From: Dryocola clanedunensis_A
GTDB taxonomy: Bacteria; Pseudomonadota; Gammaproteobacteria; Enterobacterales; Enterobacteriaceae
Assembly: GCA_038405435.1 (NCBI GenBank)
Contig: JBBYHZ010000010.1
Direction: 5' to 3' (one strand)
Length of the DNA: 64,000 nucleotides
Shown here in pieces: positions 26,464 through 34,900 of the stretch (its first letter is position 1; the number at the start of each line of letters is the position of its first letter). The notes beneath the pieces were generated by a model. It was not told the origin of the DNA. It did no database searches and worked only from the letters and a program-made list of their open reading frames with translations. The position numbers and the translations under genes were made by a program.

Positions 26464-27168
26464 GTGTTAACGCGTGATTTCCTGATGAAAGCGGATTGTA
26501 AAACGGCTTTTGGTTCCATTGAGGAATCGCTGCTGTGGACCCCGGAGCAGCGCTCGGCATCCCTTGCCGCGACGCTTGCCTGTCGTCCCGACCAGAGCCC
26601 GGTATGGATTTTTGGCTACGGCTCCTTAATGTGGAACCCGGCGTTCGAATTCGAAGAGTCAGCGCCCGGCACGCTGGTCGGCTGGCATCGCGCCTTCTGC
26701 CTGCGCCTGACGGCCGGACGAGGCACCGCCTGCCAGCCGGGTAGAATGCTGGCGCTGAAAGAGGGGGGCCGCACCACCGGCCTGGCGTACCGTCTGCCGG
26801 AAGCGATTCTGGAAGAGGAGCTGACGCTGGTCTGGAAGCGCGAAATGATCACCGGCTGCTATCTGCCGACCTGGTGCCGGCTTGAGCTGGACGATGGCCG
26901 CACCGTCAACGCGCTGGTTTTTATTATGGATCCCCGCCACCCGCTGTACGAAGCCGATACCCGCGCGCAAATCATCGCGCCGCTTATCGCCGCCGCCAGC
27001 GGCCCGCTGGGCACCAACGCCCAGTATCTGTTCTCCCTTGAACAGGAGCTTAAAAATCGCGGCATGCACGACGACTGCCTGGACGAGCTGGTCAATCAGG
27101 TTCGCGACTGGCTCCGGAAACCGGAGCAGGAAGGCGGCAGCTTTGAACCGGGGTTTGCCGCCCCCTGA
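26464..27168 (+). CDS. chaC: glutathione-specific gamma-glutamylcyclotransferase
   Basis: 234 residues starting at GTG 26464 (MLTRDFLMKADCKTAF): GGAGG at 26453-26457 fits and the N-terminus matches E. coli. An ATG 21 bases upstream is in frame but lies across the ribosome site. It cleaves glutathione to 5-oxoproline and Cys-Gly. The substrate loop is FGYGSLMWNPAFEF and the catalytic glutamate lies in the ELTLVWKREM region. The stop is one base from that of convergent ychN. Confidence 0.94.
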   Translation: MLTRDFLMKADCKTAFGSIEESLLWTPEQRSASLAATLACRPDQSPVWIFGYGSLMWNPAFEFEESAPGTLVGWHRAFCLRLTAGRGTACQPGRMLALKEGGRTTGLAYRLPEAILEEELTLVWKREMITGCYLPTWCRLELDDGRTVNALVFIMDPRHPLYEADTRAQIIAPLIAAASGPLGTNAQYLFSLEQELKNRGMHDDCLDELVNQVRDWLRKPEQEGGSFEPGFAAP

Positions 27169-27169
27169 T

Positions 27170-27523
27170 TTAAAAGGTCAGGACTTTATCGGCCTGCAGC
27201 GTCCATTCGGCCAGCTCCACCAGCGTGCCGATAGCCACGCCGTCCGCCAGCGGGAGGCTGGAGATACCCCGCCCGTCGGCGCAGGTTTTACACAGTTTCA
27301 CCGGCACGTCCTGCGCGGTAAGGATCTCCAGCATCTGCTGGATGTTATACCCCTCGGCGGGCCTCTGGCCTTTAAGCCCGGCGGTGACGGCATCCGACAT
27401 TAAAAACAGCTTAAGCTCGGGTGCCTGCGGCTGGTCGCGCAGGGCAATAGCCAGCCGCAGGCTGTTGAACAAAGACTCGCTGCCGTAGGCGGCCCCGTTG
27501 GCGATAATCACTATTTTCTGCAT
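27170..27523 (-). CDS. ychN: DsrE/F-like sulfur relay family protein YchN
   Basis: 117 residues from ATG 27523 (MQKIVIIANG), as in E. coli; a GTG 9 bases upstream is also in frame. The E. coli protein forms a hexamer with the DsrE/F fold. Two cysteines in KLCKTCADGRG could carry sulfur, but no reaction is proven. Convergent with chaC. In E. coli ychN adjoins ychO; here the whole nas cluster lies between them. Confidence 0.93.
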   Translation of the reverse strand: MQKIVIIANGAAYGSESLFNSLRLAIALRDQPQAPELKLFLMSDAVTAGLKGQRPAEGYNIQQMLEILTAQDVPVKLCKTCADGRGISSLPLADGVAIGTLVELAEWTLQADKVLTF

Positions 27524-27602
27524 TTTTCTCACCTTTTCTCCTTAAGGCACGACTTTTGCTTCGCTAAAGGATATCAGCGGCAAGAGCCCTTCAGGAGCGT
27601 TT

Positions 27603-28802
27603 ATGAATCCCACTGCCCATGACTTTCTGCTTATTGCCAAGGCAAGGGAGCGCGCACAGCTCCAGGATCTGCTGCAAATAGGGCAGCTTACCGGGCGGAT
27701 CGCGAAGCTTGTCCATATGCTACAGCGCGAACGTGGAGCCTCCAATATCTGGCTGTGTTCCGGGGGCCGCCAGTTTGGCGAAGTACGTCTCGATTATGCG
27801 CAGGAAGTCGACCAGCAAATCGCCTGCTTTCAGCAGAGCCTGCTGCGGCCGGATTACCTTCCCGGCAGCGGGCTGGTCGCCAGCCTTGCCTGCGCCTTGT
27901 ACTCCCTTGAGCAGCTTGCGGCGCTGCGCGAGCGAATCGCCAGCCGGCAAATTGACTCTTTCGACGCCATGGAGCAGTTCAACACCACGCTGAGACACTT
28001 ACTGTGCATCGTCCCGCAAACCAGCAGCGTGGTGGACGAACCGGGCGTGGCGCGGGCGCTGGCAACCTTATTCAGCTTTATGCAGGGCAAGGAGCTGGCG
28101 GGGCAGGAGCGGGCAATTGGCGCGCTCGGCTTTACCCGAGGCGAATTTGACGAACCGCTGCGCCAGCAGCTGGTGGACAGAATCGACGGCCAGCAGCACT
28201 GTTTTGAGACCTTCTACAGCATGGCGGACGAGCCGCTGCGCGAACGGTACCGCAGCTGCGCCGAACCCTGCCGGGAAATGGAGCAGCTCAGGCGGCAGGC
28301 CTGCACGAGGCTTAACCGGGCGGAAGATGCATCAGCGCTTGTTTCGCGCTGGTTCACTTTGTTGACAGCCCGCATTGATGCGCTGAGGGACATAGAAGAA
28401 ACGCTGATCCACAACGTTCTGGCTCAGGCCCAGGGCGCGCTGGGGCAGGCGCTGAACGAGCCGGATGCCAGCGACGACGAAATGGCGAATTTGATCGCGG
28501 GAGCCAAAGAGGCCCGGCCAGGCGACCATTATCTCGACCGCCATCTGCTGGTGCTTGTCCGCCAGCAGGCGCAGCAGCTGGAGTCTATGGCCCGCAGGCT
28601 CGCCTCGCTGGAGACGACGCTCGCTGAACGCAAGGTTATCGAAAAGGCGAAAGGGCTGCTGATCCGCCATCAGGGCTACAGCGAAGAGCAGGCCTGGCAG
28701 GCGCTGCGTAAAATGGCGATGAACCAGAATAAGCGCATGGTTGAAGTGGCTGGCGCGATGGTAGCCGTGGCAGACATCTGGACGTTACCCCCAAAGGAGT
28801 AG
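27603..28802 (+). CDS. nasR: nitrate/nitrite-responsive antiterminator NasR
   Basis: 399 residues. The N-terminal NIT domain (about 30-290) senses nitrate or nitrite and begins with GRIAKLVHMLQRERGASNIWL. The C-terminal ANTAR domain (about 340-392; ERKVIEKAKGLLIRHQG, EEQAWQALRKMAM) binds RNA hairpins. In Klebsiella NasR prevents termination in the nasF leader when nitrate or nitrite is present. The leader just downstream holds two hairpins with the expected hexaloops. CAGGAG precedes the ATG. Confidence 0.95.
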   Translation: MNPTAHDFLLIAKARERAQLQDLLQIGQLTGRIAKLVHMLQRERGASNIWLCSGGRQFGEVRLDYAQEVDQQIACFQQSLLRPDYLPGSGLVASLACALYSLEQLAALRERIASRQIDSFDAMEQFNTTLRHLLCIVPQTSSVVDEPGVARALATLFSFMQGKELAGQERAIGALGFTRGEFDEPLRQQLVDRIDGQQHCFETFYSMADEPLRERYRSCAEPCREMEQLRRQACTRLNRAEDASALVSRWFTLLTARIDALRDIEETLIHNVLAQAQGALGQALNEPDASDDEMANLIAGAKEARPGDHYLDRHLLVLVRQQAQQLESMARRLASLETTLAERKVIEKAKGLLIRHQGYSEEQAWQALRKMAMNQNKRMVEVAGAMVAVADIWTLPPKE

Positions 28803-28803
28803 C

Positions 28804-28842
28804 TGCACAGAGAGTGGGCATTTCATGCATTTTCCTGGTGCG
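28804..28842. promoter_or_regulatory. two candidate NtrC-binding sites
   Basis: TGCACAGAGAGTGGGCA (28804-28820) and TGCATTTTCCTGGTGCG (28826-28842) both resemble the NtrC consensus TGCACC-N4-TGGTGCA; the second is the better match. Their centres are 22 bases apart (two helical turns), about 77-115 bases before the predicted transcript start, the usual enhancer arrangement. Confidence 0.75.
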
Positions 28843-28892
28843 TATTTACCCGCGTTAAGCATAAAAATGCCGGGATCATCGGGTTTATAAGC

Positions 28893-28908
28893 TGGCACGC
28901 AGGTTGCA
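28893..28908 (+). promoter_or_regulatory. sigma-54 promoter of the nas operon
   Basis: TGGCACGCAGGTTGCA is an exact match to the -24/-12 consensus TGGCAC-N5-TTGCA. Transcription should start near 28919, placing two NtrC sites upstream and the attenuator downstream. Confidence 0.93.
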
Positions 28909-28918
28909 TTACTCCTTT

Positions 28919-29039
28919 AACAATATGGTTTCCTCAGGCTTCCCCAACGGCGGGGCAGGCCTGGTCGGACAAAGGCGTCCTTCAGTGTATTCCCACACTG
29001 ACGGGCGCTTTTTTTTTACTTTTTTTCAGGAGCAGGCCG
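28919..29039 (+). promoter_or_regulatory. NasR-responsive nas leader with dual ANTAR hexaloops
   Basis: Hairpin P1 (28935-28963): stem CAGGC/GCCTG and CCCC/GGGG, with hexaloop AACGGC. Hairpin P2 (28967-28980): stem GGAC/GTCC, with hexaloop AAAGGC. Both loops have A at position 1 and G at position 4, the recognised ANTAR signature. P2 shares bases 28974-28980 with the left arm of the terminator, so P2 and the terminator exclude each other. NasR holding P1-P2 would allow read-through into nasF. Confidence 0.88.
28974..29017 (+). terminator. nas operon attenuator
   Basis: GCGTCC..CAGTGT pairs with ACACTG..GGGCGC around loop ATTCCC and is followed by nine T. It lies between the sigma-54 promoter and nasF. 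Confidence 0.9.
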
Positions 29040-30290
29040 ATGGGTGACAACGCAACAACGCTTTCCCGCCGACGATTCTTACAGGCAGGCGCCGCGCTGG
29101 GCGGGGCTTATTTACTGCCTGGCCTGATGAATGCCGCATGGGCGGCGGGCAGCGACGGGCCGGAGCAGGAAACGGTGAAGGTGGGTTTTATCCCGCTGAC
29201 GGACTGCGCCTCCATCGTGATGGCCTCGGTGAAGGGCTTCGACAAAAAGCACGGCATAACGATTGTGCCGAGCAAAGAGGCGAGCTGGGCGGCGGTGCGC
29301 GACAAGCTGGTCTCCGGCGAGCTGGATGCGGCCCACGTTCTGTACGGCCTGATTTACGGCCTTGAGCTGGGCATCGCGGGCAAACAGCAGGCGATGGCGA
29401 ACCTGATGACGCTCAATAACAACGGCCAGGCCATTACGCTGGCCATGGAGCTGACGAAGCAGGGCGTCACCGATGCCGCGAGCCTGAAAAAGCTGATTGC
29501 CGCCAACGCGCCCGGTACGTTCACCTTCGCCCACACGTTCCCGACGGGGACCCACGCCATGTGGCTCTATTACTGGCTGGCCGCCGCCGGGATCCATCCG
29601 TTTAATGACGTTCGCACCGTCGTCGTCCCGCCGCCGCAGATGGTGATGAACATGCGTATCGGCAATATGAGCGGCTACTGCGTGGGGGAACCCTGGAACC
29701 AGCGGGCCATCAACGACGGCATCGGCTTTACGGCGGCAACCTCCCAGTCCATTTGGGCCGATCATCCCGAAAAGATTCTGGGCACGCGCAGCGCATGGGT
29801 TGACCAGAATCCCAATACCGCCCGCGCGCTGGTGGCATCCGTGCTTGAGGCTTCCCGCTGGATAGATGCGAGTGAGGCAAACCGCCGCGAAACCGCCAGC
29901 GTGCTTGCCGGGCGAGCTTACCTGAATACTAAAGTCGGCTACCTCACCCCGCGCATGCTCGGCGAATACGACAACGGGCTGGGTAAAAAATGGCACGACG
30001 ACCACGGCATGCATTTTTTCCGCGACGGAGAGGTGAACTACCCGTGGCTCTCGGACGGCATGTGGTTCCTGACCCAGCACCGCCGCTGGGGCCTGCTGGA
30101 TAGCGATCCTGATTATTTAGCCGTCGCCACGCGCATCAACCGTCTTGATATTTACCGGCAGGCCGCCGCGGCCGCAGGCAACGTAGCCGTGCCTGCCAGC
30201 ACGATGCGCGCCAGCACGCTGATGGACGGCAGCCAATGGGACGGCAGCAACCCTGCCGCCTACGCAGCAAGCTTCGCCATAAAACGTTGA
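29040..30290 (+). CDS. nasF: nitrate ABC transporter substrate-binding protein
   Basis: 416 residues, NrtA/NasF family. The N-terminus has a twin-arginine signal (LSRRRFLQAGAALGGAYLLP ... AWAA), so it is exported folded to the periplasm. The mature part has TVKVGFIPLTDCASIVMA and GYCVGEPWNQRA near the ligand cleft. It feeds nitrate/nitrite to NasED. First gene of the operon; GGAG precedes the start. Confidence 0.93.
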   Translation: MGDNATTLSRRRFLQAGAALGGAYLLPGLMNAAWAAGSDGPEQETVKVGFIPLTDCASIVMASVKGFDKKHGITIVPSKEASWAAVRDKLVSGELDAAHVLYGLIYGLELGIAGKQQAMANLMTLNNNGQAITLAMELTKQGVTDAASLKKLIAANAPGTFTFAHTFPTGTHAMWLYYWLAAAGIHPFNDVRTVVVPPPQMVMNMRIGNMSGYCVGEPWNQRAINDGIGFTAATSQSIWADHPEKILGTRSAWVDQNPNTARALVASVLEASRWIDASEANRRETASVLAGRAYLNTKVGYLTPRMLGEYDNGLGKKWHDDHGMHFFRDGEVNYPWLSDGMWFLTQHRRWGLLDSDPDYLAVATRINRLDIYRQAAAAAGNVAVPASTMRASTLMDGSQWDGSNPAAYAASFAIKR

Positions 30291-30298
30291 GGGGAAAA

Positions 30299-31186
30299 AT
30301 GATGAATCCACAGGCCCATAAAACAGCAGAGCAAGACGCAGCGCCGCCGGTGGCGGAAGTGATTATCCTGCCGCCGGTAACGGTTCGCCGACGTAAACCG
30401 CGGTGGCGGCAGGCCAGCCAGAGCCTGCTGGAACGGCTGATCCCGGCAGGGCTGGGCATGGCGCTGCTGCTGGTTGGCTGGCAAATTGCCGCCGTTACCA
30501 GCAAAGGTTTCCCCACGCCGCTCAGCACGCTGGACTCGGCCATGACCCTGTTCGCCGACCCGTTTTATAACGCCGGGCCTAACGATATGGGCATCGGCTG
30601 GAACGTGCTCGCTTCCCTGCAGCGCGTGGCGGTGGGCTTTGGCCTAGCGGCGCTGGTCGGGATCCCGGCAGGCTTTCTGATTGGCCGTTTCACCTTTATG
30701 GGCAGAATGTTCAATCCGGTTATCGCCCTGCTGCGGCCGGTCAGCCCGCTGGCCTGGCTGCCTATCGGCCTGCTGCTGTTCCAGAAGGCCGAACCGGCCT
30801 CGGGCTGGACCATTTTTATCTGTTCGATCTGGCCGATGATCATCAATACCGCCGAAGGGGTGAAGCGCATCCCGGAGGATTATCACAACGTGGCGCGCGT
30901 GCTGCAGCTCTCCGAGTGGACGGTAATGCGCCGCATCTTATTCCCTGCGGTTCTGCCCGCCGTGCTGACCGGCGTCCGGCTCTCCATCGGCATCGCCTGG
31001 CTGGTGATCGTCGCGGCGGAAATGCTGACCGGCGGGCTGGGGATCGGCTTCTGGATCTGGAACGAGTGGAACAACCTCAACGTCGAAAACATTCTGATCG
31101 CGATTGTCATCATCGGCGTCGTGGGGCTGCTGCTTGAACAGGGGCTGATGTGGCTCGCCCGCCGCTTCAGCTGGCAGGAAAAATAA
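30299..31186 (+). CDS. nasE: nitrate ABC transporter permease
   Basis: About 295 residues from ATG 30299; ATG 30302 is equally possible (GAGGGG lies 4 or 7 bases upstream). An in-frame extension to 30236 inside nasF is not real. Membrane helices start near residue 50. The EAA-type loop that contacts the ATPase is EGVKRIPEDYHNVARVLQLS, followed by LPAVLTGVRLSIGIAWLVIV. Partner of NasF and NasD. Confidence 0.92.
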   Translation: MMNPQAHKTAEQDAAPPVAEVIILPPVTVRRRKPRWRQASQSLLERLIPAGLGMALLLVGWQIAAVTSKGFPTPLSTLDSAMTLFADPFYNAGPNDMGIGWNVLASLQRVAVGFGLAALVGIPAGFLIGRFTFMGRMFNPVIALLRPVSPLAWLPIGLLLFQKAEPASGWTIFICSIWPMIINTAEGVKRIPEDYHNVARVLQLSEWTVMRRILFPAVLPAVLTGVRLSIGIAWLVIVAAEMLTGGLGIGFWIWNEWNNLNVENILIAIVIIGVVGLLLEQGLMWLARRFSWQEK

Positions 31187-31196
31187 GGGGATAACC

Positions 31197-31985
31197 ATGA
31201 AAAAAATCATTCAGCTGCAGAACGTCAGCCAGCGTTTCTCCACCGCCAGCGGTGAATTCCTGGCCTTAAGCAACGTCAGTTTCGATATCCACGAGGGGGA
31301 AACCATCAGCCTGATCGGCCACTCCGGCTGCGGCAAGTCCACGCTGCTTAATCTGATTGCGGGCATCACGCTGCCTTCCGAAGGCGGGCTGCTGTGCGAC
31401 AACCGGGAGATAGCAGGCCCCGGCCCGGATCGCGCAGTGGTCTTTCAGAACCACTCTCTGCTGCCGTGGATGACCTGCTTTGAGAACGTTGCGCTGGCGG
31501 TGGACAAGGTTTTCAGCCGCACCATGAGCCGTGCCGAACGCCGGGAGTGGATCGTTCACAACCTGGAGCGCGTGCAGATGGGCCACGCGATAAACAAACA
31601 TCCCGGGGAGATTTCCGGCGGCATGAAGCAGCGGGTGGGCATCGCGCGGGCGCTGGCCATGAAGCCGAAGGTTCTGCTGATGGATGAGCCTTTCGGCGCG
31701 CTGGACGCGCTGACCCGGGCGCACCTGCAGGACACGGTGATGCACATCCAGCAGGAGCTGCAAACGACCATCGTCCTGATAACGCACGATGTGGACGAAG
31801 CCGTGCTGCTCTCCGACCGCGTGCTGATGATGACCAACGGCCCGGCGGCTACGGTTGGCGAGACGCTGCACGTTGACCTGCCACGACCACGCAGCCGGGT
31901 TGCCCTTGCGGAGGACGGACGCTACCACCATCTGCGCCAGCAGGTGCTGCGTTTTCTCTATGAAAAGCAGCCTAAGGCCGCCTGA
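31197..31985 (+). CDS. nasD: nitrate ABC transporter ATP-binding protein
   Basis: 262 residues. Walker A is GHSGCGKST, the Q-loop VFQNHSLLPW, the signature ISGGMKQRVGIARAL (G replaces the usual Q), Walker B VLLMDEPFGALD and the H-loop LITHDVDEA. It powers the NasFED importer. It lies 10 bases after nasE; the next gene starts 10 bases later. Confidence 0.93.
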   Translation: MKKIIQLQNVSQRFSTASGEFLALSNVSFDIHEGETISLIGHSGCGKSTLLNLIAGITLPSEGGLLCDNREIAGPGPDRAVVFQNHSLLPWMTCFENVALAVDKVFSRTMSRAERREWIVHNLERVQMGHAINKHPGEISGGMKQRVGIARALAMKPKVLLMDEPFGALDALTRAHLQDTVMHIQQELQTTIVLITHDVDEAVLLSDRVLMMTNGPAATVGETLHVDLPRPRSRVALAEDGRYHHLRQQVLRFLYEKQPKAA

Positions 31986-31995
31986 GGAGCCGACC

Positions 31996-34900
31996 ATGAA
32001 GCAACGCCTGCTTGTCATCGGCAACGGCATGGCGGCTGTCCGCCTGGTGGAACAGCTCACCTCGCTGGCGGCCGGACGGCTGGACATCACGGTATTTGGC
32101 GAGGAGCCAGCGCTGAGCTACAACCGCATCCTGCTGTCGCCGGTTCTGGCAGGGGAGAAGCCAGCCGCCGCGACGCAGCTGCATGACCATGCCTGGTATC
32201 AGGAGAGGGGCATTAATTTGCTGACCGGTGAGGCCGTTCTGTCGGTGTCTACCGCCGACAAAACTGTCCGCACTTCCCGTCGCAGCATGGAGTACGACGA
32301 GCTGGTATTTGCCACGGGCTCGCTGCCCTTTATCCCGCCGATCCCCGGCCATACTCTGCCTCACGTCCACTGTTTCCGCACCCTGGCGGACGTCGAGGCG
32401 ATATTGCGCGGGGCGGGGAACGTGGCGGTGCTGGGCGGCGGCCTGCTTGGGGTGGAAGCCGCCGCGGCCTTAAACGCGCGGGGTATCCCCGTCACGCTTA
32501 TCCACCGTCAGCCCTGGCTGATGGATCTTCAGCTTAACCAGCAGGCGGGGCTGCTGCTGGAAGAGTCTTTAACGGCCCGCGGCATTGCGTGCGAGCTGAA
32601 CTGCGGCATTGAAAGCATCGGCAATGACCGCGTACTGCTCAGCAATGGCCGCGAGCTGGCTGCCGGACGGGTCGTTATCGCCACCGGCGTCAGGCCGAAT
32701 ATCTCCCTTGCCCGGCAAAGCGGCGTGCCCTGTGAACGGGGGATTAGCGTTGACGCTCAGCTGCGCAGCCCGATCCCGCACGTCAGCGCGCTGGGGGAAT
32801 GCTGTGAGATTGACGGGCAAACCTGGGGGCTGGTGGCTCCCTGTCTGCAGCAGGCCGACGTGCTCGCCGCAAGGCTGGCGGGATTGCCTGCCGCTGATTT
32901 CAGCTATCAGGATCGCGGCACGCGGCTCAAGGTCAGCGGCATTCCATTATTTTCAGCGGGCGACTTAAGCGAGCGGCCCGGCACCCGCATTCTGACGGCC
33001 TTCGACCCGCTTTCCCGACACTACCGCTGCCTGCATCTGCGCGATGACAGGCTCACCGGCGCGCTGCTGATGGGTGACATTCAGTCCGCCAGCGCCCTGA
33101 CAGACGTGCTTCTGAACGCGGCTCCCGTGACTCCGGGCGCCCTGTTTGACGACTTTACCCCCCAGATGCAGCCGCAGGCTGCCGGAGATGACGACATGAC
33201 AAAATCAACGCTGGTAGTGATCGGGCACGGCATGGTCGGGCATCACTTCCTTGAACGGTGCGTCGCGCTGAATCTACATAAAACGCACCATATCGTGGTG
33301 TTCGGAGAAGAACGCCATCCGGCCTACGACCGCGTGCATCTTTCCGAATACTTCTCCGGGCGCAGCGCGGAGTCGCTGTCTATGGTGCAGGGGGATTTCT
33401 TTGCCGAACACGGCATTGAACTGCGCAGCCACACCCGCATCGTGGAGATCGACCGCCAGCAGCGCCTGGTACGCGACAGCGAAGGGCATGAAACGTGGTG
33501 GGACAAGCTGGTGCTGGCAACCGGCTCCTGGCCATTCGTGCCGCCGGTACCCGGCAATGATTTACCCGGCTGCTTTGTCTACCGCACGCTCGACGATCTG
33601 GATGCCATTGCGGAACGCGCGCGCGGCGCCACGCGTGGCGTGGTCATCGGCGGAGGACTGCTGGGGCTGGAAGCCGCCAACGCCCTTAAACAGCTCGGTC
33701 TGGAGACATACGTCGTGGAGTTCGCGCCAAACCTGATGGCCGTCCAGCTCGACAACGACGGGGCCGCCATGCTGCGCGCGAAAATTTCCGACCTCGGCGT
33801 CAGGGTGCTGACCGGCAAGGCGACGACGGCGATTACCGAAGCCGAAGGCCTGCGTCTCAGTTTTGCCGACGGTGAGAGTCTGGATACCGATCTGATCGTT
33901 TTCTCCGCTGGTATTCGCCCGCAGGACAAGCTGGCTGGCGGCTGCGGGCTGGCGCTGGGTGAGCGAGGCGGCATTGTCATTAACGACAGCTGCCAGACCA
34001 GCGACGACTCGATTTACGCCATCGGCGAATGCGCGCTGTGGGAGGGCAAAATCTTTGGCCTGGTCGCGCCGGGCTATCAGATGGCGCGGGTGGCGGCGGC
34101 GACGCTTGCCGGGGAAAGCACGGCGTTTCGCGGCGCCGACATGAGCACTAAACTGAAACTGCTCGGCGTGGAGGTCGCCTCCTTCGGCGACGCCCACGGG
34201 CGCACGCCGGGCAGCCAGAGCTATCGGTGGACCAACGGCCCACGGCAGATCTACAAGAAAATCGTCGTTTCGGCGGACGGCAAAACCCTGCTTGGGGGCG
34301 TGCTGGTGGGCGACAGCGGCGAATACAGCCAGCTGCTGCAGATGATGCTCAACGGCATGGCGCTGCCCGCGCAGCCCGAAACGCTGATCCTGCCCGCCTC
34401 GCCGGGGGCGGCATCAAAAACGCCTGGCGTCGGCGCTTTGCCTGATACGGCGCAGCTCTGTTCCTGCCACAACGTCAGCAAGGCGGCTGTCTGCGCGGCG
34501 GTAAACGGCGGCGCAGGGGATATGGCGGCGATAAAAGCCTGCACCAAAGCCGCGACGGGCTGCGGCGGCTGCTCCGCGCTGGTGAAGCAGGTAATGGAGT
34601 ACCAGCTCCAGCAGCAGGGCGTAGAGGTCAAAAAAGACATCTGCGAACACTTCGCGTATTCCCGCCAGGAGATCTACCACCTGGTGCGCGTCAACCATCT
34701 GCATACTTTTGAGCAGCTCATCAGCCGCTACGGGCAGGGGCACGGCTGTGAAATCTGCAAGCCGCTGGCGGCCTCGGTGCTGGCATCCTGCTGGAACGAA
34801 TACCTGCTTAAGCCGGCCCATCTGCCGCTGCAGGATACCAACGATCGCTATTTCGCCAATATTCAGAAAGACGGCACCTATTCCATCGTGCCGCGCGTGC

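Noticed and set aside
31855..31995. Extension of the NasC-NasB frame into nasD
   Set aside because: It overlaps the NasD C-terminus in another frame; GAGGAG and homology place the start at 31996.
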